A stretch of 64,000 nucleotides of DNA from Piper betle (Eukaryota > Streptophyta > Magnoliopsida > Piperales > Piperaceae): positions 1 to 64,000 of the forward strand of contig JAURVB010013544.1 in the NCBI GenBank assembly GCA_033002965.1. Reading direction: 5' to 3'. The translations under genes were made by a program, and so were the position numbers. Of this stretch, positions 49,958 to 61,199 are shown one piece after another. Position 1 is the first letter of the stretch; each line of letters begins with the position of its first letter. The notes beneath the pieces were generated by a model. The model was not told where the DNA came from. It made no database searches and worked only from the letters and a program-made list of their open reading frames with translations.

Positions 49958-50173
49958 TATTCAAGAATTTTGTAATTTTCAATAATATCATTTAATTTTT
50001 TATAAATTTAGTTCACAAAAAAAGGGGATCCAATTGTTACAAGTGGCAATGAGAGACAGCAAAATCTCAAGGGTTTCGGTCGTTAAATTGCTTTGATACA
50101 AACATAATAGATGCTTACTTATTAATTTCTTCAATAATTTTAGGTTATTATTTGGATATATGTAAAATAATTA

Positions 50174-50518
50174 GGGTCTGTTTGGTTATCTCAAATTATA
50201 CAAAATAGATGTAAAATGTGGAGATCAAAAATTTCTTTGTCTTTGGTTGTCTAGATATTTAGTTAAATAATATTTTATTTTTAGCTAAAGAAAGTCTCTA
50301 TAAAAATTTTACAAAATAATGTTTTTTTGTGAAAAACAAAAAAATTAGGATAAATTTTATGAGACACAAGAGAAAAAATACTTAATTTTATTTTCTTATT
50401 ATCCGAACATTATACGGAAAATCTTTAAAGTTTTCGTGTTAATTTATTTTACTGTTTTTTTTTTTATGAAATTATTATTTTTTATTTACGCTATTTTGTA
50501 TACCAAACAAACTGACAG
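50174..50518. mobile_element. Tourist-like (PIF/Harbinger) MITE
   Basis: The left end GGGTCTGTTTGGTTATC and the right end, reversed, CTGTCAGTTTGTTTGGTATAC share TGTTTGGT and inner 'acaaaatag'. Both sides are flanked by TTA (50171-50173 and 50519-50521), the superfamily's 3-bp duplication. The 345-bp interior is AT-rich and non-coding. Confidence 0.65.
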
Positions 50519-51369
50519 TTAGTGACAAGTTTAGAAAATAGGCAAAAGAAGACGATCCGATTAACTCAAAAAGACTTGGAAGTGGCCGACGCTGGCATTG
50601 AGCTATCCATTCCACACAACGATACAAATTAAACAAAAGATGGAATCCACGCAAGAACGTCCTCTTCACCGTTGGCTAAGCATCATCGCCCGTTTAAGTC
50701 CCTGCTCCATGTGAAGAAGACTTTGTGATTACACAACCTTCTCGTCTAGTCTTCCGTTGTTGTTTATTTAAAGTCTATGTCACTCATTATCAATCAAATA
50801 CAAATTGCCAAATGGGTCGCAACGTCCACTTCTGGAGGCGTAAATCGATCCTCCATCTAGACGAAGTCCACCGACTTTTTCCTCTTGGGATAGTGAGAGA
50901 CGTAATTTTTCAACTTCCAACAGGAAGCGAAAGGTGGAAATAAACTAATAAAAATCTACAAGAAATATAAAAATATTTTTTTCCATGGGGAAGGGATAAT
51001 TATTTTATATTATTAATGGGTGAGAATATTATGCATAATTACCGAAAAAAGAAAATTTTATTATAATGATAAAATTACCCTTTTATTTTAAAAAGGCCAA
51101 TTTTTTTAAAAATAATAACCTAACCGCAGCCACTGCCATGCAAATTTGGCCCATAATAGCAGCCCCCTCCACCGGCTGTTGTAGATGATGACTATAAATT
51201 GAAAAAAAAAATCATTGGCTGTAGCCAGAGCAGCCAAACTTGGCTGATCGTTGCTGGTAACTTCTTCTTTTTATGAAAAAATTAACTGACCACTGGTGAC
51301 GGTGGCTAGAGCTTGGCCACCCCTAGGCTGAGGATGATAAGGATCCGGCTATGGGAGACCATATCTAGT
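50519..51369. other. Intergenic, no gene seen
   Basis: No coding pattern was recognised. Confidence 0.4.
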
Positions 51370-51828
51370 TGTTACAGCCGTGATTCATAGGCGTCACCGG
51401 GAACTAGGGTTTGGGTGTTGTCCTTAAGTTTCCCGCGTCCATGAGGGGGTAGCGGTGGCTATCCAAGTGTTGGAAACAACATACTGAGGCTAACCCGTGT
51501 ATAGTTGCTGGTTACAAACCGAGGTGCATGAAGCTGCCGAGTGACCGAGCATTGCTATGGAGCATGGCATCAAGTTACAGCAGTGGTGTCGGCACATGGG
51601 TCGGTATTTGGTGTATCGAGCATGTGGCCGGGTCCGAGTCAAGAAACCTCAAGTTGCTGTGATCAGTGTTTGGGTCGGCAGATTGAGGTTGAGGGGCAGC
51701 CGTGGACCGAGTAGGACCAATCAGGCTACTGAGCCGAGTGTGCAGCACAACATGCAAAGTAGTCACCAATGCCGCACAGGACTGGTTGGGATCGAAAAAT
51801 TTTGGGTCCTAGAATCAACCTCGTGATA
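51370..51828 (+). repeat. 5' LTR, internally deleted
   Basis: 459 bp; it aligns with both ends of the 1853-bp 3' LTR. The counterpart of 54938-56357 is missing, with the junction at about 51774. Confidence 0.85.
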
Positions 51829-51829
51829 G

Positions 51830-51841
51830 AGGTATCAGAGG
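51830..51841 (+). other. Primer-binding site
   Basis: AGGTATCAGAGG directly after the 5' LTR resembles the initiator Met tRNA complement TGGTATCAGAGC. Confidence 0.65.
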
Positions 51842-51918
51842 TGCGTGTACGAGCCAAGGTTTTACGTGCAGTTGAGGGACTATTCGCATTCAACAGTTTT
51901 CCCTGGTACGATCACATG

Positions 51919-52950
51919 GATACACGGTCGAGTGATGCTCTCAGGGAGAGGGTGGCACGGCTGGAGGGGTTGGTTGGAGGGACGACTAATGGTGAGGATA
52001 ATAATCACACGGGCTTTAATCGGTTGGAAACCCTAGCTGAAGTGGTCAAACGGGTTGCTGATGCACTGGAATCCAATGCAGTGTGAGATAATGGCATGGT
52101 TGAGATCGTGGAAAATCTCAGGGCAGGTTTGGAGGAAATACGTTCAGATGTGGCTCTTCTGAAGCGGGCAGTACTCAACCAGCCTCAACGCATTGTTGTT
52201 GACCATGTACCCGAAATCCCAGGAAGGCTTAAGGTGCCGAAGCCAACGAAATTCGGTGGAATCCGATCATCAAAAGATCTGGAGAATTTCATCTAGGAGA
52301 TGCAGGAATATTTTCAAGCTACCGAGATTCCTGCTCATAAGCAAGTCTCGATGGCCAATATGTTTCTAATTGGTGATGCCAAATTATGGTGGCGGACACG
52401 CACCGAGGACGACGAGAAGGCTGGACGTCCTAAGATTGAGACTTGGGGGAATATAGGGAAGAACTTAGGAATTAGTTTTTGCCTACCAACACAGCTTGGA
52501 TGGCGAGGGAGGCTTCGAAGAAGCATCGACAAATCGGAACAGTGCGAGAATACGTCAAGCAATTCAGCTCATGACTTTTGGATATTTAGGACATGTCAGA
52601 AAGCGATAAACTTTTCAACTTTGTGTCTGGATTGCAACCTTGGGCGCAGGTGGAGTTGACGCGGCAAAAGGTGCAGGACTTGCAAACCGCATTAGGTGCA
52701 GCCGATGCCCTAGTAAACTTGAAGACTGCTGTTGGTCCTAGTGGAGGTGACTGAGTTTCTAAGGAAGGCAAGGCGGTGGGGAGTGACTAGAAGTCATTCA
52801 AGCTGAGACCAAAGGAGAAGAAGAGAGTTTTTCCTAGGGTCGAGTAAGGCAATTCGTAGGGTGTTGAAGTGAGGCAGTTGCAGTGTTACTCATGTGGCAT
52901 ACCTCATAGGGTCAGGGAGTACCTGAACAACCCGAAGGGGAAGATGGTGG
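51919..52950 (+). pseudogene. gag remnant
   Basis: It carries LRERVARLEGLVGG (coiled-coil), VPKPTKFGGIRSSKDLENFI, EYFQATEIPAHKQVSMANMFLIGDAKLWW (retrotrans_gag core) and near 52880 QCYSCGIPHRVREY, a zinc knuckle without its last Cys. A stop lies at 52294 and the frame changes after about 52450. Confidence 0.8.
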
Positions 52951-53009
52951 CGATGCAAGCCGAGGAAGGTTCTGATTCAGGTTAGCCAGTTTGTATGTCA
53001 ACGTTATAG

Positions 53010-54119
53010 ATGATAGGAGCTCTGAGGGTTGAACAGCCTAAACAGGGAAGTTTGGGGCTGATGTATGTTCCAGTGACATTGAATGGAAGATGGGTTTCAG
53101 CATTGGTTGACACAGGGGCAACACACAGCTTTATTTCAACAAAGGTGTCGGGTCAATTGGGACTGAAATCAAGGGTTACTACGAACAAGATGAAGGCTGT
53201 GAATTTGCCGGTGAAGCAGGTTTAGGGTGTGGCTCGTGGAGTTCAGATCTGCTTGGGGGAATTCAGTGTCCGAGCTGATTTCATGATTACAGGAATTGAT
53301 GACTTTGAGGTAATACTCGGTAACAATTTCTTGGTATCAGCTCGCGTAGGTGTGCTACCACACTTGGGAGGAGTGATGGTGATGTTCGGAGGCAGTAGGT
53401 GCTTCGTGAGGGGTCATAGCAAACCTACCGAGGTAGTAGATCTGGAGTCTGGCGAGGGGTTGCTTGCCGCATTGCAGGTGGCCGAGTATACCAGAATGGA
53501 GCTAGAATTCCTAATGGGAGTGTTGTCTTCCGAGCAGTTTGATGGGAGCTGCGACGACTTGGTAGTGAAGGCCAAGGCCCCGGCCCGGGTATCAGTGAGG
53601 ATACCTAGAGGATGTGTTGAAGAGTCTGTTGGGCGAGTTGGCAAGGTGCATGTGGTCCAGCTGGGTGTGAATGAGTTGGGCGATGTTGTCGTAATCCGAA
53701 AGGGAGATTTCTTGGAAGATGCCAATGACTTCAAGGAGTACTTTGGGGGTTACGAGAGTGAGCTGCTAAAAATGAGTAGGGGTAAGCTCTATACTCTTGT
53801 TCAGGGAGTTTGTCCATGTGGTTGGAGTAGAACACCGAAAGCTCACTTCCATCAGTTGAAGTTACTAACTGGTGATGAGATGTTGAGTGGATCATTATGT
53901 CAGGAGTACCATATGACGATGGTGAGGTGTCGACAAAAGATCAGTTCATTCCTAGTGTGCAAGGGAATGTTCTTACTGAATAGGGTCTCTATGTCTAGAG
54001 CCTTCATGGGGGATTCACAACCATGGTTGACCAAGGCTGCTACAGCTCTACGATGGGCTGATAAACTAAGTGCTGAATCTGGGGTTAGGGTTTCACTTAC
54101 CGTGTTTGGTTTGCTGTGA
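53010..54119 (+). pseudogene. Protease region of the gag-only element
   Basis: The frame contains VTLNGRWVSALVDTGATHSFIS, an aspartic protease with an intact DTGA active site, then one in-frame TAG at 53223-53225. It continues as FSVRADFMITGIDDFEVILGNNFL, the conserved C-terminal half. The remaining 200 codons show no RT motif; their origin is unclear. Confidence 0.8.
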
Positions 54120-54546
54120 GGTGAATCAGACGTCTCTATCTCCACTTGTTTAGAGAGACAACCACTAGATGAGGTGAGTTCGTGTTGGGCTGATTACCAG
54201 TAGGGCTTTACAGGGAGGAAGAGGAAAATAGTTGGAGTTGTTGAAATACTAGTTGCATTGCAAAGTCTTAAAGATGCTTCGAGCCAGCAATTCTCAGAAC
54301 CACGGGGAGTTGTTTGGACGAGTTGGACTCGAAATTTGGAGGCTGGAGCATATGGCCGATGTAAGTGTGTAGGTGTACATGCGAGGTCTGGAGCTAGCAA
54401 GACCGGGGATGATGCAATGGCGGAGCTGGGACAATGGTGCGGCGTGTCTAGGGTACATAGAGTGGGGATGGTGCTATGGGAGAAGGTATTCGACTTGTTA
54501 CTAAAGGGGGCAATCCTTCCTTCCGATGAAGACATCGGCTCTCATT

Positions 54547-54558
54547 GGTGGGGGAGGA
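54547..54558 (+). other. Polypurine tract
   Basis: GGTGGGGGAGGA directly precedes the 3' LTR. Confidence 0.85.
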
Positions 54559-56411
54559 TGTTACAGCCGTGATTCATGGGCGTCACTGGGAACTAGGGTT
54601 TCGGTGTTGTCCCTAGGTTTCTAGCATCCATGAGGGGGTAGCGGTGGCTATCCGAGTGGTGGAAACAACATACCGAGGCTAACCCATGTATAGTTGCTGA
54701 TTACAAACCGAGCATTGCTATGGAGCATGGCGTCGAGTTACAACAATGGTGTTGGCACATGGGTTGGTATTTGGTGTATCGAGCATGTGGCCTGGTCCGA
54801 GTCAAGAAACCTCAAGTTGTTGTGATCGGTGTTTGGGTCGGCAGATTGAGGTTGAGGGGCAGCCATGGAGCGAGTAGGACCAATCAGGATACCGAGCTGA
54901 GTGTGTAGCATAGCGTGCCGATTAGTTGCCAGTGCCGAGCAAAATAGCGGTACTGCATTGTGGCAGAGTACTGAGCACAGGCACGTGCACGCGGGTGAGC
55001 GCTCACGGTTGTGCGTGCAGGTGTGCGCGTGAGGGAGCGGCATGCGCGTGAGTGCACGGGCGCGTGGGCACGCGATGGTGCACGTTGACGCTCGTGCAAG
55101 CAGGCACACGCCCGAGCAGGTGCTGGTGTGCGCGACTGTGCATGGGTATGCACGAGCGGCATTGCTAGAGTGGTGCGATGCTGGTGGATCATTGCCGGCA
55201 TTGTGGTCGGTGATTACTGAGTAGGTTTAACCATAACTGGACGTTGACTGGGGTCAAGCCGGTGGGCGAGACGGGATGACCAGCTGTACAGCCAAGGGTT
55301 TGTGAGGAAGTTTCGTGGAAGTGCTGGGGGCGTATCTTGGTGAAGATATGATCCATATCTACGGACGGTGAAGACTGCAACAAACTTCTGGAGATAACCA
55401 CAAGGCCGTGTGGTGAACCTGGACGTGGAGGAGGGTTGGATTGCTGGATGCGGTGGAGATTTGCATATCTTTGTGGATAAAGATGCCGGATCCGGAGTTA
55501 TCTTGAAACAGAAGGGGCATGGTGATATATGCACAGGGTAAATGCTGGAAAAGAGATCGGAGGATAGATCAGGAGAGGAATCGAATCCAGCAAGGAAGAG
55601 AATTCCCGAAGTTGGAAGAGAATTCCATATGTGTTCCCTTTGTGAAGGAGAGCAACATGATTCTCCTGGTGAGAAAGGAGCCGTGGAGTTGCTGTAGCCG
55701 GTGTTCGTGGTGAGCGCTGGAAGTTCATCGATGCTTGCTAGAATCCAGGTACACATTGTTGGGTTGCTAGTGTTGGCAATCGGGGAGGATTACTTGGGGT
55801 AGAGTAATCTCGTGTGCGCCTTTGTATTTGGGTACATTGGGGAGAGGCTGTGGGGGCTGTCCACAAGCCGAGCAAGTGCTTGAGAGGATAGTTCGAGTGC
55901 TTGTAATCCTTATGATCGGTTTACTGATATAAGGTGGGAAGTGTTTTTCCGTAATCTGTGTTTTGCTTATTGGCTGATGTTTAGACATGGAACTTTTGTA
56001 TTCTAGGTCACGATCGAAGTTTACAAGGTAGCCAGTTGCGGTAACTGGTGCTGAGACAAGCAAGGGCAGATGGCATGAACCCAATACGCATATTGCTGGT
56101 TGGGCGATCGGGCAGGGCTGCGTGTGGTGTTGTTTGACTTTTGGAAGCCTATCGACAAGGCGTGTCAATGACCAGGAGTACTGTATCGGTGCTGGAACGT
56201 GATCGAAGATGGGTGATCGAGCGAGGGTTGAAAGCAGTAACCTCGGGTGTTGAGGTTGGCCGAACGCGGGTTGGTGTTTGTGGCGTTGGCTTCCGTAGTT
56301 TGTTCTATAGTGCGTGCTTGGTGTTAGGCTGAGTGTTCTCGTGGTAAAAATACGCTGCACAGGACTGATTGGGATAGAAAAATTTTGAGTCCTAGAATCA
56401 GCCCCGTGACA
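54559..56411 (+). repeat. 3' LTR, full length (1853 bp)
   Basis: It begins TGTTACAGCCGTGATTCAT and ends CGTGACA. It includes an alternating purine-pyrimidine, 'gcgtg'-rich stretch at about 54978-55165 that the 5' LTR lacks. Confidence 0.85.
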
Positions 56412-56416
56412 CTAGC

Positions 56417-57274
56417 CACCTATGGCCATGGACAATCCATGTACAATTCGATCTAGCCGCCCCTCGCTAGGTCTGCATCTCGACTGTCCTTCAAAAAAAT
56501 TAATAAGTGATGGTAATTTAGACGATTCTAATTCCTTGGTAATTAAACGTAATTTTCCTGCCACCTAATAATATATAAAAAAAGTTTCCCTTTCCTAGTA
56601 AAAAGCTCTATTAAAATTTACACGAAATATAAAAGGTTTGGTAGTCTTTTAGAAAAAATTGACATCCGGCTATTCACGATATTTTTTCAAAACGCTATCT
56701 TCAGCATCGTATTTTATTTCAACCTAATGACAAAAGTGTAAACTACAAAAAGAAAATATAGTTTTACTGAGGGGCATCGCCACGGATGTTACTGATTCTG
56801 GGAGAAGTTATAGCAACTCTCTCTACGAAAGCACATTGAGAGGCGTTGCTGATTCTGTTTTTCATCTTAGGTTGGTTGAGTAAAACTCAAAGCCACGGAC
56901 TCGCATATTAAGCTCAACACCTTCTCATGATTTGAATTTCATTTGTATTTTTCTCATTATAATTGAATTAAATGTGACATTGCAGGGTAACGCATCCCTC
57001 CAGAGACTATAAACATTGAAAATTCGATTGTATGATCAAATAAGTGGATCACTAGTCACAAGGTGTAATATCTACCATTTAATTCGGCCTCAGAAGGGCA
57101 CTTTGTGAGTCAAAATGAAGTTTGAAGAACTGTAGTGCAAAATTACTATCACTATGTTATTCAGCATCATGTAAGAGCAGGTAGTTTGATATCCCTGTAT
57201 GTTTCTAATGCAAAGAGGCAGCCATTGCACCCAACACAGCCGAATTTTATAAGCAGTTAGAACACAGTGACAAC
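56417..57274. other. 3' flank of the Rab GDI gene
   Basis: AT-rich; the GDI 3' UTR should lie at its right side. No other feature was seen. Confidence 0.4.
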
Positions 57275-60200
57275 TCACCCTTCAGAAGCACTAGCAGCAC
57301 CAAGATTCACAGAGAGGTCAAGAATCTGCTTATGAACAAAAGTATTAGCAAAAATATTGGATAAATGATATAAATTTTTTTGTAATTTGTATAGAAAGTA
57401 CTCATTCAATACTCTAAGCCTGCAATTATTACCTTGCCCGTGATCATGGTATACATATTGAGAACATCCATGATAGTAGACTCAAAATGTGTTGTGGAAT
57501 CATAGCTCTAAAAAAAAACCCAGAAAAGTAAACATGAATCACAAATTGTGAAGTATTAACACACAAAACATAAAAAAGTACAGTCATCTTCCAGGATGGT
57601 ATCCAACACAAAACTTTGGCAGTGTATGTACTTTATAGTTAAGTTGCTGTGTATAGAAAGTTGAATGACATAAATGGAAATCTAAGAACACTGGGGAAAA
57701 AATGATTAATAACAATAAACATTAAAAGGTCATTTGCAATCAGATCATCAGAAATAGAGCTTACGGTCGATATAAAACAGTTATCCAGAGCTGGTTTGTT
57801 CACGGGCTCATATCTATCATAAATTTCAAAAAATCTCATCGACAGGTCCCAATAGATCAATTCCTGGCTTTAATTCAGATTGAGGATCATTTGTTTCTGC
57901 TTCTGTGGAGACAAAAGCAATGAATTTTCCTTTTGGCGCAACTTTGTGATAATATGAGCAGCAGAAAAGGTACCTGCCATGTAAAGCAGATTGAACACAA
58001 CTAATAAATACGACACAGGTCACTGATTTGTTCTTAGACAATCTACAGCAACGCATGAAAAAAACTTACATATCTGACTTCCGTCCCAGTTGTTTTTGAG
58101 GCAAAATGACCTGTACAGAATGAGATTCATCGGTGTTGGGAATGGGATGGCTCATTATGCAGATGGCTCTGGCTACTCTTCCAACCTTTTGAACCTGCTC
58201 ATACCAAGAAAAAATGCTTTGAATTTTGCATGTATTATTTTGAGAGAAGCTAAATCAACTCAAGAAATTCCCAATTGCCACACCCAATGTTAATTACCCA
58301 GCTCGATATGGCCTAGAAGGTTATATAGTAAAAACTCAAAACCAGATTGAGTAGGCGAAATTATCAGAAAAAAACATTCTGTACGCCAATCAATAGTACC
58401 TGCTAGACACTTTGGTAGGTGTACGCTCAAAAAGATATTATTACCTTGTTTGGCAAATAAGAGGGGTCACAAACCACTTTCTTGCATTTAACAGTTTCTC
58501 CTTCAGACGTAACACCACATGCTTTTCCTTCTTCATCAAATTCAACCTGGTTTGAAAATCAAAGAAACATCAGATCAATAGTCATGAATTACAACAGAAG
58601 TGAATATACCATATTGAACACATTTTAGTGAACCACTATATCAACTTCAACAACATTTAACGCTAATAAAAGATTTGATACCTACAAAATACTAGCTTCC
58701 GCAGACATTTGTGTTTCAGAACTGCACCCAATCACATAGGATTTAATAGTTTTCATTCACTGAATAATTAAAGCAATACCTTGCACCCCGGTTTGTTTAA
58801 CATGTATGTTCCAAGATGAACAGCACTTAGACGGACAAATGCCTGAAAGGTTTCAATGATAAGCACAAAATGCAGCCAAATTTACATATCAGCAGCATTT
58901 CAATTTCTAGAATGCACCTGTGGAAGATCACCAAGACCATGCAGGGGATAAATATATGGAGATCCTCCTTCAAAACGAGCAAATGACTCCGCGTAAAGCT
59001 GTAGGAACAAATGCTACTGCTTTACCACAAATTGTATGAGGAGAAAAACATGAACAACTATGTGAATGAAACATGGAAATACAATAGCATATCATGAAAC
59101 ACTCTTCAAAAAGATTTTTCTGACTTGATATGATTAGTAACAATCATGTAATTAAACAAGCAAATTCTAAGATTACAGAAAATAAGAATCAGCAAAAGTT
59201 TTGATAACCATAAATGATCAGCATAAATGCAAGTATTGAACTAGAGATGCAAAATTACAGACTCTACCTTCATTCTTCTGACAGTGTCCAAAGCAGGCTC
59301 GTCTAAGTATTGGTCATCCCTGTGAAGCGCCAATGCATGACCAATGAAATCCACAGTGTTGTCATCAAGGCCATATTTTCTGTAAAAAAGAAGATGTGCC
59401 TAATGTTTTCCAAACAAGCACTTAATCATGACAGATCTAACAAAAATTAAAAAATCAGTATGTAAATAATAGGAAGAGAAAAAATTAATGAGAAAGAATA
59501 CCCATGAGCTCCAAAAAATGACAGCTAAAAAGATGCCCACAAGTACTTAAAAAGTGTGCTTATCAAGTTGTAAATGCCAATAAATAATACAAGCACTTAA
59601 AGCTTGTTAATAGGACAAATAAATCCCAGATTTACATTTTTTTACTTATACAACATTGTACTATACTATAACATAGCACAGAGGTCAAGACCAGGAAGAA
59701 TACTTTATAAGTTCTCTTGTGGTCATTCTTGTAAGGTCCAATCCCTCATGGGTTTCGGGATCACCTTCAACGTAACCTTGCACATAAAGAATAAACTTCC
59801 TTGCACGGCGCTTCTCAAAGAATCCCATAAGTGGTGATTTGAGGGCTTCCATGTCAGTTGCAGGAACTTTGTGGATCTAAGAAAGGTGACCAAGTCAAAA
59901 CACTCTTGAAGTCTGAAAATTCGAATAAGCATTTTATGGTGTACATGATTGACAATTAATGGAGACTCGGGGATCACTGTACCTTTCCTTTATTAAATAC
60001 GTAGCTCCCATCAACAGCTTTAAACTCCAAATACTTTGTCACATCTGTGTGGATAAGGATCCGAACCAAGGTGCCATTTGCCATTATGAACTAATTACAG
60101 AAATGACAATTACACAAGCATCAATGCAAGACTTCCTAGCATAACAGGAGCAGTTCAATTTCTTGTCACCTTGGGCATCATGTCAACATTGTAATCCCTA

Positions 60201-61190
60201 CTGGATCCCAAATGTGATGGAGGCATGTCGCTCCCCCTGAATCTCTTCCAAAGCTGCAAGAACAAAATGATAAATCAAACAAGCACACATGGACAATTTC
60301 GTATCTCCCAGTGACACAGGCAAACAAACTACGAGGAAGCTTGCGCACCTGAATGAGATTGAGGGAGGCTGAATCTCCACCATAATAGTCATTTCTGTCC
60401 ATATGTAAAACCTGGAAAGCAATTATAAACCATGGGTGCATGCTTGCCCTAAAATCTTTGTAACACCATTGAAGCAGTAGGAACTTCATCTGTGAAAGCC
60501 CCAATAACGTCTAAACAATGATCTAACTATCAACCTATTTAATATAATATAAGAATTTGTACCAAGATTTTGACCCGTTATATAACTAATCTACCTTTTG
60601 ATTATATCTATAATTTAGCGTTTGTCTTACATAATGCATGCAAAATACTGTAGAGCTGATTTATATTTCCATTTTAGTTAGAAAACCTTAACCTGTAACA
60701 TATAGAAGTCCTAACTAATAACATAAATAATAAAAAATGTAAAATTTAACATTGCCGTACATCGGCAAGTAAACGACTAGCTCTACCGTCTACACTGAAC
60801 TTAAATAGTAACTTGCCGCGAAACATTAAGACGGAAGAGATGAAGACGATAAAAGGCAAAGCCACGGTTTCATCTTTAAAACGAATTAGCAGAGCAACCA
60901 TCTCCCAAGTCCCAACCAATCGTACAAATCACGAACTTAGATAAAGCAATCAGAAATATAAAAAAAGTTTTCAACCACATGAGCCGCCTTTCCTACTCAT
61001 CTAATCCACATAAGCGTCCTTCCAAGGTCAAAGAATCTAATCTAATAATAATAATAATAAATGAATAAATGCATAGATAGAAAGAAAGACAGAGAAGAGG
61101 GACCTTGAGGCCATCAACAGAGAGAAGGCCACTGAGGATGCTTTCTTTGAGGCCGGTCCCGAGGACGATGACGTCGTACTCTACATCCAT
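57275..61190 (-). CDS. GDI: Rab GDP dissociation inhibitor (one apparent frame break)
   Basis: This cytosolic protein extracts prenylated, GDP-bound Rab GTPases from membranes and recycles them in vesicle traffic. Thirteen exons: 61190-61104, 60411-60349, 60253-60170, 60090-59983, 59876-59704, 59379-59268, 58998-58918, 58842-58780, 58546-58445, 58194-58070, 57973-57765, 57507-57433, 57325-57275; about 443 residues, the usual length. Visible motifs are [21 protein letters not shown] (nucleotide-fold-like start), [19 protein letters not shown] (Rab-binding platform), [28 protein letters not shown] and [10 protein letters not shown]. In exon 11 the A6 run at 57828-57833 (T6 in the coding sense) puts DEIF and EIYDRYEP in different frames, one T too many or two too few. 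All other borders fit, so I suspect a sequence error in a working gene. Confidence 0.93.
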
Positions 61191-61199
61191 GGCCGCAGA

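Larger units (their letters stand above)
51370..56411 (+). mobile_element. Gag-only LTR retrotransposon (TR-GAG-like), unequal LTRs
   Basis: The LTRs start TGTTACAGCCGTGATTCAT and end CGTGA(T/C)A. The flanks are CTAGT (51365-51369) and CTAGC (56412-56416), 4 of 5 matching. The internal region (51829-54558) has a primer-binding site, gag, a degenerate zinc knuckle and a protease, then runs to a polypurine tract with no reverse transcriptase, RNase H or integrase. It would depend on enzymes from a full-length relative. Single in-frame stops occur in gag (52294) and after the protease (53223). Confidence 0.85.

Noticed and set aside
54738..55201. Cys/His-rich minus-strand proteins in the 3' LTR
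   Set aside because: Composition effect of the 'gcgtg/cacgc' tract within an LTR.
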